DNA from: Rhabdophis nuchalis
Taxonomy: Eukaryota > Chordata > Lepidosauria > Squamata > Natricidae
DNA: 64,000 nucleotides
Assembly: GCA_039707465.1 (NCBI GenBank)
Contig: CM077644.1
Location: 139,484,962-139,548,961, forward strand
Reading direction: 5' to 3'
Shown: positions 1 through 12,922 of the stretch, in pieces
Position numbering within the stretch: position 1 is the stretch's first letter
Layout: every line of letters starts with the position of its first letter
Program-made: the position numbers and the translations under genes
The notes under the pieces: model-generated
The model's database searches: none
Told to the model about the DNA's origin: nothing
Seen by the model: only the letters and a program-made list of their open reading frames with translations

Positions 1-308
1 AGAGAAGGCCCTTCCCCTGGGCGTCACCCGCTGACAAAGTCTAGTGGACGGCACCCGGAGAAGTCCCTCTCTGTGGGAGCGAATCGGCCGTGAGGATGTA
101 TGGGGCAGGATCCGATCCCGCAGATAGCTAGGTCCCGAGCCATGGAGCGCTTTGAAGATGATGACTAACACCTTGAAGCGCACCCGGAAGACGACAGGTA
201 GCCAGTGCAGCTCGCGCAAGAGCGGTGTTACGTGGGTGAACCTAGAGGCTCCCATTATTGCTCGCGCGGCTGCGTTCTGGACCAACTGAAGTCTCCGGGT
301 GCACCTCA
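1..308 (-). mobile_element. L2-clade LINE fragment (ORF2 C-terminus), cut by the window edge
   Basis: Read on the minus strand this is the C-terminal part of an L2-type ORF2, including the stretches LLRELHWLPVVFRVRFKVL and IFKALHGSGPSYLRDRILPH. The same sequence is complete to its (TTA)n tail in copy B at 42608-43251. The element is 5' truncated at about 308. The missing tail lies left of the window. Confidence 0.85.
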
Positions 309-747
309 AATAACTATATGCAGGCTCCATTATGATAACACAAAGACAGCTTTAGTGAATTGTCTCTAAGCAGGTGTGTCCTCATTTCTCATAAAGTAGA
401 TAAGAACTCAATTTCACTCCTTTCTGTGCCTAACTGACCATTCTGTAAGTGAAATAAGTGATAACCACAAACATACTCTTTGGGTTTTGGCATCAGTGTG
501 AAACAAAAACTCAGTATAAAATGGCAATGTTAATATTTATGTACCGGTACTTATTTATAAAGTTGATTTTTAATACATTTGAAAGGATATGAACCTGAAC
601 ATAAAATTTTTATTTTTTTCTTTACTGAAAATTCTTGATAAGTGTTTGCAATATTCCGTACTTAAGAGATAATGTTTTTATTACGTTTCCATCTAGACTT
701 TTCACACACACACACTTCCACAGTAGATGGAAAAGTAATAAACACAT

Positions 748-803
<56 letters not shown>

Positions 804-963
804 TTAATTTTTTTTAAATTAAATCTAGATCATATTGTACGCAATCCACTAAAAATCAGTAGATTGTTTCCTGGTTTAGTTAAGCTTTACAGTTGTGATA
901 ATGTTAATACAATAGTAAAAGAAGAATGTTTGAATTCTTCACCAGATGCATTGACCAACTCAC
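309..963. other. Non-coding stretch with (GT)n microsatellite
   Basis: AT-rich sequence with no supportable gene. A (CA) run near 705-716 and a longer (GT)n run at about 749-800 flank a short spacer and could fold on each other. The GT run is shorter in copy B (about 43692-43735), as expected for microsatellite slippage. Confidence 0.7.
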
Positions 964-1029
964 CTGATGTCTCTGGGAGTGTTCCATCCTCCTCCAGGAC
1001 GGCTTCTGGAGAGGCATCAGGGGAAGCAC
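964..1029 (-). other. Candidate extra 66-nt exon of the nine-exon gene
   Basis: On the minus strand a 66-nt segment lies between a pyrimidine-rich acceptor (TTGATTCCTCCCTCAG) and a good donor (CAG then GTGAGT). One frame gives an acidic, Ser/Pro-rich peptide (ASPDASPEAVLEEDG...) with the style of the upstream exons. That frame needs an incoming phase of 1, but exon 8 ends in phase 0 and exon 9 has a stop. It may be an alternative, ancestral or 3'UTR exon. Copy B keeps it with one substitution. Confidence 0.35.
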
Positions 1030-1192
1030 CTGAGGGAGGAATCAAAGGCTATTATTAGTACAAACACTTTACACTTTCTGGAGTTAATTGTCATCACCCG
1101 CCCTTAGTTGGCCCTGCATGGCACAGCTCCTTGCTTCATTGAGCTGCAAAAGACTCTTTGACATGAAGAATCTGAAGTTGATACCTTTTAAA

Positions 1193-2988
1193 TTAATCAG
1201 AGTCTTCCTCGAGGCTGCTGATGTCTCCAAGAGTGGCTTCCGAGTCAGAATCCTGTGAACGATAGAGATTCTTCTTCAGCCACAAGGGCAAAAGAGACCT
1301 AGAAGTCCTCAAAAGAGGGCCTTTACATTGGGGATGAAAAAAATAGGCTCTCTACTCTTTGCCTCCATCCCTCCCCAAGAGAAAACACTTTCTTACCCAT
1401 GGACTGGAAGCATCCCTGACCTCGGAAGCCACTGCAGCCTCGTCCCAGCTTCCCTCTGACACCTCCTCCAGAAGCGCAAGAGAGTCCACGTCCTCCAGGC
1501 TGCTGGATGTGGAGCCCACCACAACCTTCATAGAATCCTGCAAATGAAAACATCCAGGCATTCAACTCCTTTGTGCCAAGAGGAAGAAGGCCTTTGGAAG
1601 CCTTAAGCCTGGGAGGATCTATTGCACCATTTCCCCCTCCCCTATCAGGACTTGTGGCATAGCCTTCCTCGGCCCCATTGCCAAAGCCTTCTTACCTCTG
1701 AAGAAGATATCTCCTCGTCCCCATTGGGAGGTGTAGTGGGCTCCACATCCGCAGCTTCAGAGCTACTGTCCAGAGGAAGAAGGAGAAATGGTAAGGAATG
1801 AAGATAGCTCAGCTTCCCCTTTCCATGATGATGAGCCACCTTCTCTCCCTGCAAGCCCTTGTGAACCAGCAGGGATCTTTTCCTGCCCAGGTGCTACCTA
1901 CCTTGAAGGACGCAGACTCTGCTGATCTGGAGGGGATTTCCCTGGAAGGGCTTCTTCCAATGGATCCTGGAAAAACAATAGAAAAATTCTATCTGTTGGC
2001 ACATCAACACCTTCACAGAGACAAGGCTTCTGCCATTCGCACGAGGAGGAGAGGGACAAGGCTTACCACTTCGGACGGGCTCTCCTGTATGGGAGGGAGG
2101 CTGGGTTGCCACCTCGCTGTTGTGAGACGCCTGGGGAGAGAATGGAGGGCCAATTAAAACTAGCCCTGAGCCCTTTTAAAGAGTGAACACATGGAGGCTC
2201 TAGCAGAAGCAGAAGTATAGGGTAGAAATACCTCCCCTCTGGAAAACCTTTCTTCTAGCCTTTCTCTTTAGGACTTTAGCAGCCACCTTCATGGGGGCTT
2301 CAGAATCCCTCAGCTGAGAATACATACCTCCAGAAATAATTCTCAGGCATCACGTCTTCATCACATCTTGTGTTGCCATGTGAGGGAAAATCCATGAAAA
2401 TCTGAAAGTAAGGATTGTAAAAATCAAAGTTCTCTGTTAGATTGAGTTTGCTAGGGTGGCCAGGTGCCCCAAGTGAGGTTTTGAGGCAAGAACCCCCACT
2501 GGCCATGTTGCAAAATCATCCTTACCCCTGTTGATGAAGACGTGCCACCTTGCTGCACAACCCGGTCCTGTGCCTCGTCACACCTGATCAAAAGAAGAGG
2601 TGAAACATGTCAAAGAACATGCATTTACCTCAGCCTCCCCTTTCTAAGGCCTGCCAATTGGCCTGCCCAACTTTGGCCCCCGCAAGCCCCTTAGGGATAC
2701 CATAAGGGAGACTCCTACAGATTCTTTTACAATGCAACAATGGTGCCCCACCCTGCCTAGGTTTTAAGGAGAAGATCATGGTACCTATCAGGTGGCACAG
2801 GAATATCTTCTTCGCTACCCTTCGTGCAGCAGAAGAGCGCGGAACACCTTTTCCAGATGTTCTGTGAAGAGAAGAGAAATAGACACGAGTCAGTCAGAAG
2901 AAATGGAAAGCATCACTTTTCCCCCTGCTGCCGGTTTCTTGGCATCTGTGATGGCCACACTTACTCTCAACAGCCTTCTGGCAGCCAT
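1193..2988 (-). CDS. Nine-exon gene for a 210-residue acidic protein, copy A (unrecognised)
   Basis: The coding exons, in transcription order, are 2988-2965, 2861-2785, 2583-2526, 2401-2328, 2130-2067, 1966-1902, 1765-1696, 1537-1397 and 1252-1193. All eight introns (100-201 bases) start with GT and end with AG, mostly GTAAG-type donors and pyrimidine-rich acceptors. The lengths sum to 633 nt, or 210 codons plus TAA, with the frame kept through alternating phase 0 and phase 2 junctions. The start is MAARRLLR. Exon 2 adds a basic, Cys-rich stretch (NIWKRCSALFCC) that could be a lipidated membrane-proximal N-terminus; this is inference. From about residue 100 on the protein is rich in Ser, Glu and Asp, with no predicted fold visible to me. 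The C-terminus is SSLEEDSD. I do not recognise the family. A gene is likely because the frame survives in both copies; its function is unknown. Confidence 0.8.
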
Positions 2989-3199
2989 CCCTGAAGAGTT
3001 GTCTCTTCAGACAAACTGACAACCTCGTTTCCTCGGCAACCAGGTAAACAATGGCCACATTCTAAGCCTGCAAAAGGAAGGCATCTCATCTGGGACAAGG
3101 AGTGGCCTGTGGCTGACTCTCTTGGTGGCCTTTGGCCACTGCCTTCCATGTGGGAAACTGTCTGTTCATGAACAACAGAGAACCACAATCATTGTGGCA
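2989..3199. promoter_or_regulatory. Presumed upstream region of the nine-exon gene, copy A
   Basis: This lies directly upstream (minus strand) of the ATG at 2988-2986. I see no convincing TATA box. The transcript start cannot be placed. Another 5' exon upstream is possible, since a weak AG acceptor-like site sits near 3025. Confidence 0.25.
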
Positions 3200-3700
3200 C
3201 AAAGCACAGAGGGAATCACAGAATCCTAGGGTGCAAAGGACTTTTAGTTCAACTTCTTGCCCAAGAAATGGCTCCTCATACCACCTCAGACAAATGATTG
3301 CCCAATCTTTTCTTGAAAATCTCCACAATGGAGCACACCCAATGCTGGGAAACAAACTGTTTCATTGTTTAATGCTTCTCACTGTCAGGAAATTCCTCCT
3401 TTCTTCCACGGTTGGATCTCACTCTGATGAGCTTCCACTTCATGCCCTTCCCTCAGCTGCTATGGAGAATCAACACCCTCTTCTCTGTGGCCTCCCTGCA
3501 AGTATTGGGAGACTCCTCTCATATCTCCCCTCCTTCTTTTCTTCAAGGGGCCCTAGAACCCAAACTGCTTCTCAGCTGGCCTTCTTGGACAATTTCCTCT
3601 TCCTTTCCTTTTTGTGCCAGCACAGACTGGCATTCTTGCTCACCGGTTAGTGGGTCGCAATCATGTCTGCTTAGAGGAAAACATATTTTCTTTTTGCTAA
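3200..3700 (-). mobile_element. CR1-type LINE 3' region, degenerate
   Basis: The plus strand reads 'cacagaatcctagggtgcaa ... gattgcccaatcttttcttg ... ctgtcaggaaattcctcctt', which is the reverse complement of a CR1 ORF2 C-terminus and 3'UTR. It has many substitutions and no usable frame. It is also present in copy B (about 46135-46635). Confidence 0.75.
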
Positions 3701-3868
3701 TATACATTTTCAGATTTGTGTTTAAGGGGCCCTGAACCTCTTACACACAGTATAAAATCTGATATTTCCAATAAAATAACAAGACTCAGCAAAACAAAAC
3801 AAAACAACACAACCCATTCTTCGCAGTTCTGCTGACAAAACATTAAATCCAGAGACTTTGTCTGGCTC

Positions 3869-4080
3869 TTGGATGAGGGAATAAATGGGGAACTCATCAA
3901 ATTTGCAGATGACACCAAGCTGGCAAGAATAGCCAACACTCCAGAAGATAGGCTTAAGATACAGAAGGATCTTGACAAACTTAAATATTGGGCACTGTCT
4001 AACAAAATGAAATTCAATAGTGAAAAGAGTAAGGTTCTACGTTTAGGCAAGAAAAACAAAACGCACAAGTACAGTATAGG
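3869..4080 (+). mobile_element. CR1 LINE ORF2 fragment, left part (continues at 6569)
   Basis: The frame encodes NGELIKFADDTKLARIANTP, with the FADD box of reverse transcriptase, followed by KDLDKLKYWALSNKMKFNSE. The element is interrupted at GTATAGG (4074-4080) by two hAT-type insertions and resumes at 6569 with the sequence for DTLLNSSNCERDL. Copy B has the same left part, itself split by a further insertion. Confidence 0.85.
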
Positions 4081-4540
4081 CTCATGATGGTGAACCTAGG
4101 TTACATGTGCCACAGGTGGCATGTGGAGCTATTTGTCATGGCACGCAAGGCGTTGCCCTGTCAGCGCTCTGGCCAGCTGAGTTTGGCCTTCTTTTGACCC
4201 CATTTTTCACCCTCTGGGCTAAAACCGGCCCTATGAGCAAAATCAGAAGTCTGTTCCCGAACTTCCAGTTTCCTGTATGGCCGGTTTTTCGCGCTCCAGA
4301 TGCTTCAGGGAAGGCCCCGAAGCCTCCGGAGGGCCTCTGGGAGGGTGGGTGGCTGTTTTCACCCTCCCCAGGATCCTATAAAGCCTCTGGAGCCTGGGGA
4401 GGGCAAAAAAAGCCTGCCAAAAATGGGAGGGGGGAGCGTTGGTCTTGCACATAGCATTATGGGTGTGGCACACCTGTGCATGACTCCCCTGTGCTCCCCC
4501 CACTTTTGGCACGTGAGCCACGAAAGGTTCCCCATCACAG
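4081..4540. mobile_element. hAT-type MITE ('gatggtgaacc' family)
   Basis: The termini 'tcatgatggtgaacc' and 'ggttccccatcacag' are imperfect inverted repeats. The 8-mers gtataggc (4074-4081) and gtataggt (4541-4548) flank it as a target duplication with a central TA. The interior is GC-rich with repeated 'cctccggag'-like motifs and no coding potential. Relatives sit at 7346-7875, 8386-11861 and 25405-26339, and in copy B at 47790-48249. Confidence 0.8.
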
Positions 4541-4548
4541 GTATAGGT

Positions 4549-4761
4549 CAGTGGTGGGCAAACTCATTAGTCAACAGAGCCAAATATCAACAATACCACG
4601 ATTGAAATTTCTTTTGACAGCCGGAAGGTGTGGCCTGTTTTGTGGGAGTGGCTAAGCGGTCATGTGACTAGGTGGGCATGGCCAACTTGGAAAATGTGGT
4701 GAAACTCACTTAACGACGGTCTTGGTTAACAACCAAACTTTTAGGCTCAATTGTCATAAGT

Positions 4762-4812
<51 letters not shown>

Positions 4813-4825
4813 CTCTCTCTCCATT

Positions 4826-4860
<35 letters not shown>

Positions 4861-6560
4861 TTCTCTCTTTTTCTTTCTTTCTGTCTCTTTCTTTCTCTCT
4901 CTCTCTTTCTTTCTCTCTCTTTCTCTCTCTTTCTCTTTCTTTCTTTCCCTCTTTCTTTCTTTCTCTTTCTTTCTCTTTCTCTCTCTCTCTTTTTCTCTTT
5001 CTTTCTGTCTCTCTTTCTTTCTCCCTCTCTTTCTTTCTCTTTCTTTCTTTCTCTATCTCTGTCTCACTCCTCTCCTTCGTCCACCCATCTCTGTCACTCT
5101 GTGTGTGTGTGTGTCTGTCTGTCTCTCACTCACTTAATCAGTCTCTATCTATCTGTCTCTCCCTCCCTCTGTGTGTGCCACTCTCTCTGATTCTCTCCCT
5201 CCCTCTCTCTGTATGTCTGTCTCTCCCTCTTTCCCCCTGTCTGTCTCCGATTCAATCCCTCCCTGTGTCATTCTCTATCTGTGTCTCTCTCCCTCCCTCT
5301 CTTTCTCTCTGTCTCTGTCTGTCTCTGTCTTTCCCTCCCTCCCCCTCTGTCTCTCTCTGTGTCTGTCAGTCACTCCCTCTCTCCCCTCTCCTCCCCCCCC
5401 TGGGAAGCAGCGGAAGGGCCGGCATACCGGAGGTTACGGATGCCTCCTCCCGCAGCGGGCGAGGGAGCAGGCGGGGCGAGCACCCAAGGCTACCGTCATC
5501 TTAAGCATCACCGAGGCTGTCACCCGGCAGGTTGCCCGGCAGGGGCGTCGGGCAGGGAAGCCGGGCGCGTCTCCACCGGCTCCCTCCGACAGCCACCACG
5601 GCACACGTTCTGGGGCTGCGTGGCTAGGAGGGAGATGGACGCGCGGCCCCAGAATGTGCCCTGTGGTGCCTGCCGGAGGGAACCTCGATGGAGCTGCCAG
5701 GCGACCTGCCGGGCGACAGCCTCGGTGATGCTTAAGATGACGGTAGCCTTGGGTGCTCGCCCCACCTGCTCCTTCGCCCGCTGCGGGAAGAGGTGTCCGT
5801 AACCTCCGGCATGCCGGCCCTTCCGCTGCTTCCCGGGGGGGGAGGAGAGGGGAGAGAGGGAGTGACTGACAGACATAGAGAGAGACAGAGGGGGAGGGAG
5901 GGAAAGACAGAGACAGACAGAGACAGAAAGAAACAAAGAGAGGGAGGGAGAGAGACGGAGAGTGATACAGATAGAGAATGACACAGGGAGGGATTGAATC
6001 GGAGACAGACGGGGGAAAGAGGGAGAGACAGACACACAGCCGGGCGACCTGCTGGGCGACCTTGGGCGGTAGCTGCGGGTTGCAAGGCTCGGAACCATGC
6101 AGGAACTCAGCGCTTTTCCACGGTGTGGAAAAGATAGGCGCATGCAGGTCCTGCGGAATTACAGCGCAAATTCCAACGCTACGAAGTCTCCGAGACTGTA
6201 ATCGGGCAGGGCATGCGTGCGCCTATCTTTTCCGCGCGCATGCCCCGCCCACTTACAGTCTCGGAGACTTCGTAGCAGTTGGAATTTGCGCTGTACGGCC
6301 CCTGATCACTCCAGATGCCATCGGGGAAGAGGAGGAACGTGAGGGGGACCTCGCAGATGGCCCTCCGGCAGCGCACAGACTTGCCGCTGCTTCACACGGT
6401 ATTCTGTGGACAGAGACAGTGACAGGCAGACAGAGAGAGGCAGACAGAGAGAGAGAGAGACGGAGGGAAGGAGGGAGGGAATCAGAGAGAGACTGAAGAG
6501 CCACATTCAAGGGGCCAAAGAGCCGCATGCTGCTCGCGAGCCGCGGTTTGCCGACCACTG
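4549..6560. mobile_element. Foldback hAT MITE with a large internal palindrome
   Basis: The ends are 'cagtggtgggcaaactc' and 'gcggtttgccgaccactg' (inverted). Exact 8-bp target duplications gtataggt lie at 4541-4548 and 6561-6568. Arms at about 5403-5616 and 5646-5834 are nearly complementary and centre on about 5631. The CT-rich left flank (4764-5400) faces a GA-rich right flank (5835-6040). A second inverted pair lies at 6161-6203 and 6254-6296. There is no transposase, so it is non-autonomous. Copy B retains only the left half. Confidence 0.85.
4764..5400 (+). repeat. (TTTC)n / CT-rich low-complexity tract
   Basis: This is a long pyrimidine-only stretch of TTTC, TCTC and CTGT units inside the foldback MITE. 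It creates Ser/Phe/Leu-only open frames of up to 260 codons that are not genes. Copy B has a rearranged version at about 48470-49125. Confidence 0.95.
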
Positions 6561-6568
6561 GTATAGGT

Positions 6569-6765
6569 GATACCTTGCTCAATAGTAGTAACTGTGAGAG
6601 GGATCTTACAGTGGACAACCTGACCTAGTGGACAACCATTAAATATGAGCCAGCAGTGTGCAGCAGCTGCCAAAAAAGCCAATACAGTTCTAGGCTGCAT
6701 AATCAGAGGGATAGAATCAAGATCACGTGATGTGTTAATACTATATTTTATTCTTATTTAAGTAG
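6569..6765 (+). mobile_element. CR1 LINE fragment, right part
   Basis: Continues the CR1 copy at 3869-4080 across the two hAT insertions ('tgataccttgctcaatagta ... aactgtgagagggatctt'). It carries several stop codons and fades out near 6765. Confidence 0.75.
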
Positions 6766-6769
6766 TAAG

Positions 6770-7112
6770 TGCACAAAATATTTTTTTTTAAATCTTCTTT
6801 TTGAGGCCCTTCATTGGCAAAGAATTTAGGGACATTGTCTTGGCCACTCCCCCCATTACTACCAAGGTGCTCCCACCCAGTCACATGACCACAAAGCCAC
6901 TCCCACCCATTCACATGACCATCAAGCCACTCTCGTCCCAGTCACATTACCACCAAGCCATGCCCTCAAAATAGGCCACGCCCACAAAATAGACAGTAAA
7001 AAAATTGAAACCCACCCTCTTTTGCACTTTATTTTTAACCGGTTCTCCGAACTGCATAAGCAATTAACTAATGGTTCGGGCAAACCGGTGAGAACCGATT
7101 GTATCCCACCTG
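6770..7112. mobile_element. MITE-like repeat ('gaaacccacc' family), incomplete
   Basis: Contains 'cacatgaccaccaagccac' repeats, 'attgaaacccaccctc' and 'ggtgagaaccgattgtatcc', all shared with the better preserved relatives at 25467-25961 and 32118-32372. No clean ends or target duplication are visible. Confidence 0.5.
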
Positions 7113-7345
7113 TGGTGTACTGAAGAACAAGGAAGAGAGAGTCATTTTCCAAAACAACAGCAGGCAAGATAGGAAACCATGGATGGAAACTAACCAAGGA
7201 GAGAAGCAACCTAGAACTACGGAGAAACTTCCTAACAGTTAGAACTGTTTACCAGTAGAAAGTCTTGCTTTCAGAAGTTGTGGATGCTCCATCAGTGGAG
7301 GCTTTTAAAAAGGGACTGGATAGACATTTGTCTGAAATGTGATAG
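7113..7345 (+). mobile_element. CR1 LINE 3' fragment
   Basis: Matches a CR1 ORF2 end: 'gagaaacttcctaacagtta', 'agaagttgtggatgctccat' and 'aaagggactggatagacatt'. It is degenerate and ends at a GTGATAGGG where a MITE follows. This is the same relative site as in the CR1 copy that ends at 8385. Confidence 0.75.
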
Positions 7346-7875
7346 GGCCGGGATGCAGAGCCTATGGCATGGATGCAGGGCCGGGATGCAGACCTATGGC
7401 ATGCAGAGCCATTTGTCAGGGCACACAAGGCGTTGCCCTGCAAATTTTCACCCTCCCCAGGTTCCAGAGGCTTTATAGGAGCCTGAGGAGGGCAAAAACA
7501 GCCCCCTGTGCCTCCTGGAAGGCCCTCTGGAGGCTTCAGGAGCTTCCCTGAAGCCTCCAGAGTGCAAAAAACCAGCCCTTTGGGCAAACCGGAAGTTTGG
7601 GAACGGACATCCGGTTTGCTCGTAGGGCCGTTTTTAGTCCTCCAGAGCCTTCAGGGACCTTCAGGAGGCTTCCCTGAAGGCTCTGGAGGACAAAAAATGA
7701 TGCTACGAGCAAACCGGAAGTTACTTCCAGTTTGCTCATAGGCTCCTATTTGGAGCTATTTGTCATGGCATGCAAGGGGTTGCCCTGTCAGCAGACCAGC
7801 GCACATGCGCGCTCTGGCCAGCTGACTTTGGCCTTCTTTTGACTCCGTTTTTAGCCCTCTGGAGTAAAAATGGGA
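7346..7875. mobile_element. MITE-like GC-rich repeat with palindrome
   Basis: Related to 4081-4540 (shares 'catttgtcagggcacacaag' and 'gcgttgccctg'). An internal inverted repeat pairs about 7590-7655 with 7662-7730, including 'cctccagagccttcaggga' and its complement, and would form a hairpin. No coding potential. Confidence 0.6.
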
Positions 7876-7879
7876 TAGA

Positions 7880-8385
7880 ATAAACAGAGGAATAGAATCA
7901 AGATCACAAGAAGTGTTAATGCCACTTTATAATGCCTTGGTAAGGCCACACGTGGAATACTGCATTCAATTTTGGTCACCACTATGTAGAAAAGATGTGG
8001 AGACTCTAGAAAGAGTGCAGAGAAGAGCAACAAAGATGATTAAGGGATTGAAGACTAAAACATATGAAGAACGATTGCAAGAAATGGGTATGTCTAGTTT
8101 AATGAAAAGAAGGACTAGGGGAGACATTATAGCAGTGTTCCAATATCTCAGGGGTTGCCACAAAGAAGAGGGAGTCAAACTATTCTCCAAAGCACCTGAG
8201 GGTAGAACAAGAAGCAATGGGTGGAAACTAGTGAAGGAGAGAAGCAACTTAGAACTTAGGAGAAATTTCCTGACAGTTAGAACAATTAGTCAGTGGAACA
8301 GCTTGCCTCCAGAAGTTGTGAATATCCCAAAACTGGAAGTCTTTAAGAAGATGTTGGCTAGCCATTTGTCTGAAACGGTATAGGG
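7880..8385 (+). mobile_element. CR1 LINE ORF2 C-terminus (3'UTR continues at 11862)
   Basis: An open frame of 156 codons (7913-8383) encodes a typical CR1 C-terminus: LYNALVRPHVEYCIQFWSPL, then VQRRATKMIKGL, then SQWNSLPPEVVNIPKLEVFK. It is 5' truncated. The 3'UTR is split by an insertion at GTATAGGG (8378-8385) and resumes at 11862-11935 with 'ctggactagaagacttccaa'. Confidence 0.88.
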
Positions 8386-8629
8386 CAGTGATGGCGAACC
8401 TTTTTCACCTCAGATGCCTAAAGTACACACACTAGTGCTATTGTGCACGCTCATGTGCCCACCCCCATAATTTAATGCCTCCAATGCCGTGCCCACCAAA
8501 AATTTATGTGTGACACCCCCTGCTGTCCAGCGCATGTACACACGGCTTTTTTGGGCCCTGGGGAGGGCAAAAATAGCCTCCCCCAAAGGCCGGAAACAGC
8601 CCGTTTTCTGACTTCTGGAGGGCCCAGTT

Positions 8630-8930
8630 GTTGCAGGAAATAACGAGGCTTGGACTTCTCAGAATCAGGAAATGTTTATTCTGGCTGCCAGATTCAGAAA
8701 TCTAGTCAAAGGCTAGCATGTAACTCTGAACAGTGTTCTGATAGCAAACACGCATTCTTATACTTTGACAAAGACAACATCACCCGGAAATACAACTCAT
8801 CTCTGATTGGTTAAGCTCCTTATTGCTAGGCAGAGAAGCATGCAGGAGACACTAGTTTCATACCGACTTATGTGGTTAAGCCCTATGTCTGACTTGCAAG
8901 CGACTTCCAACTAACTCGACCTACTTATAA
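8630..8930 (-). mobile_element. Probable LTR 3' portion
   Basis: Read on the minus strand it has TATAAG (plus position about 8757), then AATAAA (about 8675), then the terminus TTTCCTGCAACA. That is the order expected in an LTR promoter and polyadenylation unit. Its 5' part seems to have been replaced by the L2 insertion. No target duplication can be checked. Confidence 0.4.
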
Positions 8931-8933
8931 GCT

Positions 8934-11406
<2,473 letters not shown>

Positions 11407-11861
11407 GCAGGTGTTTGTGGTTTGACACTTGAATTTCCTGAGTTCTAGCTTCCTGTCTCAAAGATGCTTTTTGGACCTTACAAAGCGTAAAGATAAAAAT
11501 GACTAAAGATCATCTAGTCTGACCCCGACTCATCTCACTCTTATGTCTAAAACTCACTTTATGCCCTGCCTCACAGTAGGTCCATTTTTCTCCCTCCAGA
11601 AGCCTTCTGGGAGCCTGGGGAGGGTGAAAAAGGCCCAACACACAAACCGTAAGTTCAGGAATGGACTTCCAGGTTGCCCGTTGGGCCATTTTTCTCCCTC
11701 TGGAGGCTTCAGGAGGAAAAAAATGGCTAAAAATCAAGGCCGAAAATCAGCTGGCCAGCATGCTCATGTGCACTGGAGCTGACAGGGCAACGCCTAGCGT
11801 GCCCTCATAAATGGCTTCGCCTGCCACCCGTGGAACCCGTGCCATAGGTTCACCATCATGG

Positions 11862-11935
11862 GTATAGAGTTTCCTGCCCAGCGGGGGGCTGGACTAGAAG
11901 ACTTCCAAGGTCTCTTCCAACTCTGCTATTGTATG
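11862..11935 (+). mobile_element. CR1 3'UTR end, detached part of 7880-8385
   Basis: 'gtttcctgcccagcgggggg ctggactagaagacttccaa ggtctcttccaactctgcta' (read continuously) is the usual CR1 3' terminus. It is separated from its ORF by the insertion at 8386-11861. Confidence 0.8.
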
Positions 11936-12922
11936 TATTGTATATATGAGTGGTGCCAAAAATAATGAAATATACTTTTTTTCAGTCATTAACTACCATG
12001 TGTGCAAATGAAAGATTTTTGTTACCCATTTTACTTCTCTTCAGCTAAACTGTAGAGATTTTTTATTGTAATATTAGTTTTAGGTATCCTCTTTTATACA
12101 TCTCTATAATCATATATCAGTGTTGTTGTTGTTTTATTTAATGTTTTTGGTTCTTTCCTTTTGTTTAATGTTGTATTGTGGGTTTTATTTGTAACTTTAC
12201 TGAACTACAACAACATAGTTGAAGAAAACCTATGTAAATTTCACTCCTTAACAGATTAGAATACTAAATACTGAAGGAAAAGGTAAACATTAGAGGTCAA
12301 TGGAGAATTATAAATGTATTATAACCTTATTTAAACATAATAGTGGACACTCCCTGTAAAGCTGCAAAGCAAATCCCCACAGCTTGCCATAATCTCCTTG
12401 TTTCTTGAAAAGTAAACAGGAGGGCCCTCTTTTATTTAGCATTGTTGACTTGAATCTCGATATGTTGACCCAAAGTCATTTCTTTCTCTAGAGTTGAAAA
12501 GTCAAGATTAGCTGTTTTAACCCTTATGTTAGATCCGACAATAATTCAGATACATTTTCTTAAAGATAATTTTATGAAAATTATTCCTAGGAAAGAACCT
12601 CCTATAAGTTACTGTTGATAGTCATTCAAATAATATGCTTCAGAAAATCAGTGGCAAAAGCTGTAAAAATTAGCAACAGTAAGATGTTGAATAGTAAAGT
12701 GACACAAGATTATATGGAGAAAGAATAGATTGTTATGTAGGGCAATTTCTTTTAGAATAAAGTCATAATTGTATTTCAAAGAGCTAAGCTAACATAATAT
12801 AGTGATTATAATTTGTCTATTGGAGATATTTCTCCATGATCTATCCACACCATATTAACTGGAATTATCTATTTTAGTAAGTACATGTTGCAGTCTTCCA
12901 ATATTGCAATCTCAGAAACCAA
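11936..12922. other. AT-rich stretch with no recognised feature
   Basis: No open frame, repeat terminus or RNA gene that I can support. It lies inside the 12.3-kb segment that copy B has lost. Confidence 0.6.

Noticed and set aside
1359..2157. Plus-strand frames at 1359-1547 and 1798-2157
   Set aside because: They overlap the minus-strand exons of the nine-exon gene and lack their own splice or start context. The minus strand gives the only frame that is consistent through eight junctions.
4722..5802. Three overlapping 170-260-codon frames rich in Ser, Leu and Phe
   Set aside because: They arise from the CT-rich microsatellite in a foldback MITE; all three frames are open because pyrimidine tracts lack stop codons.
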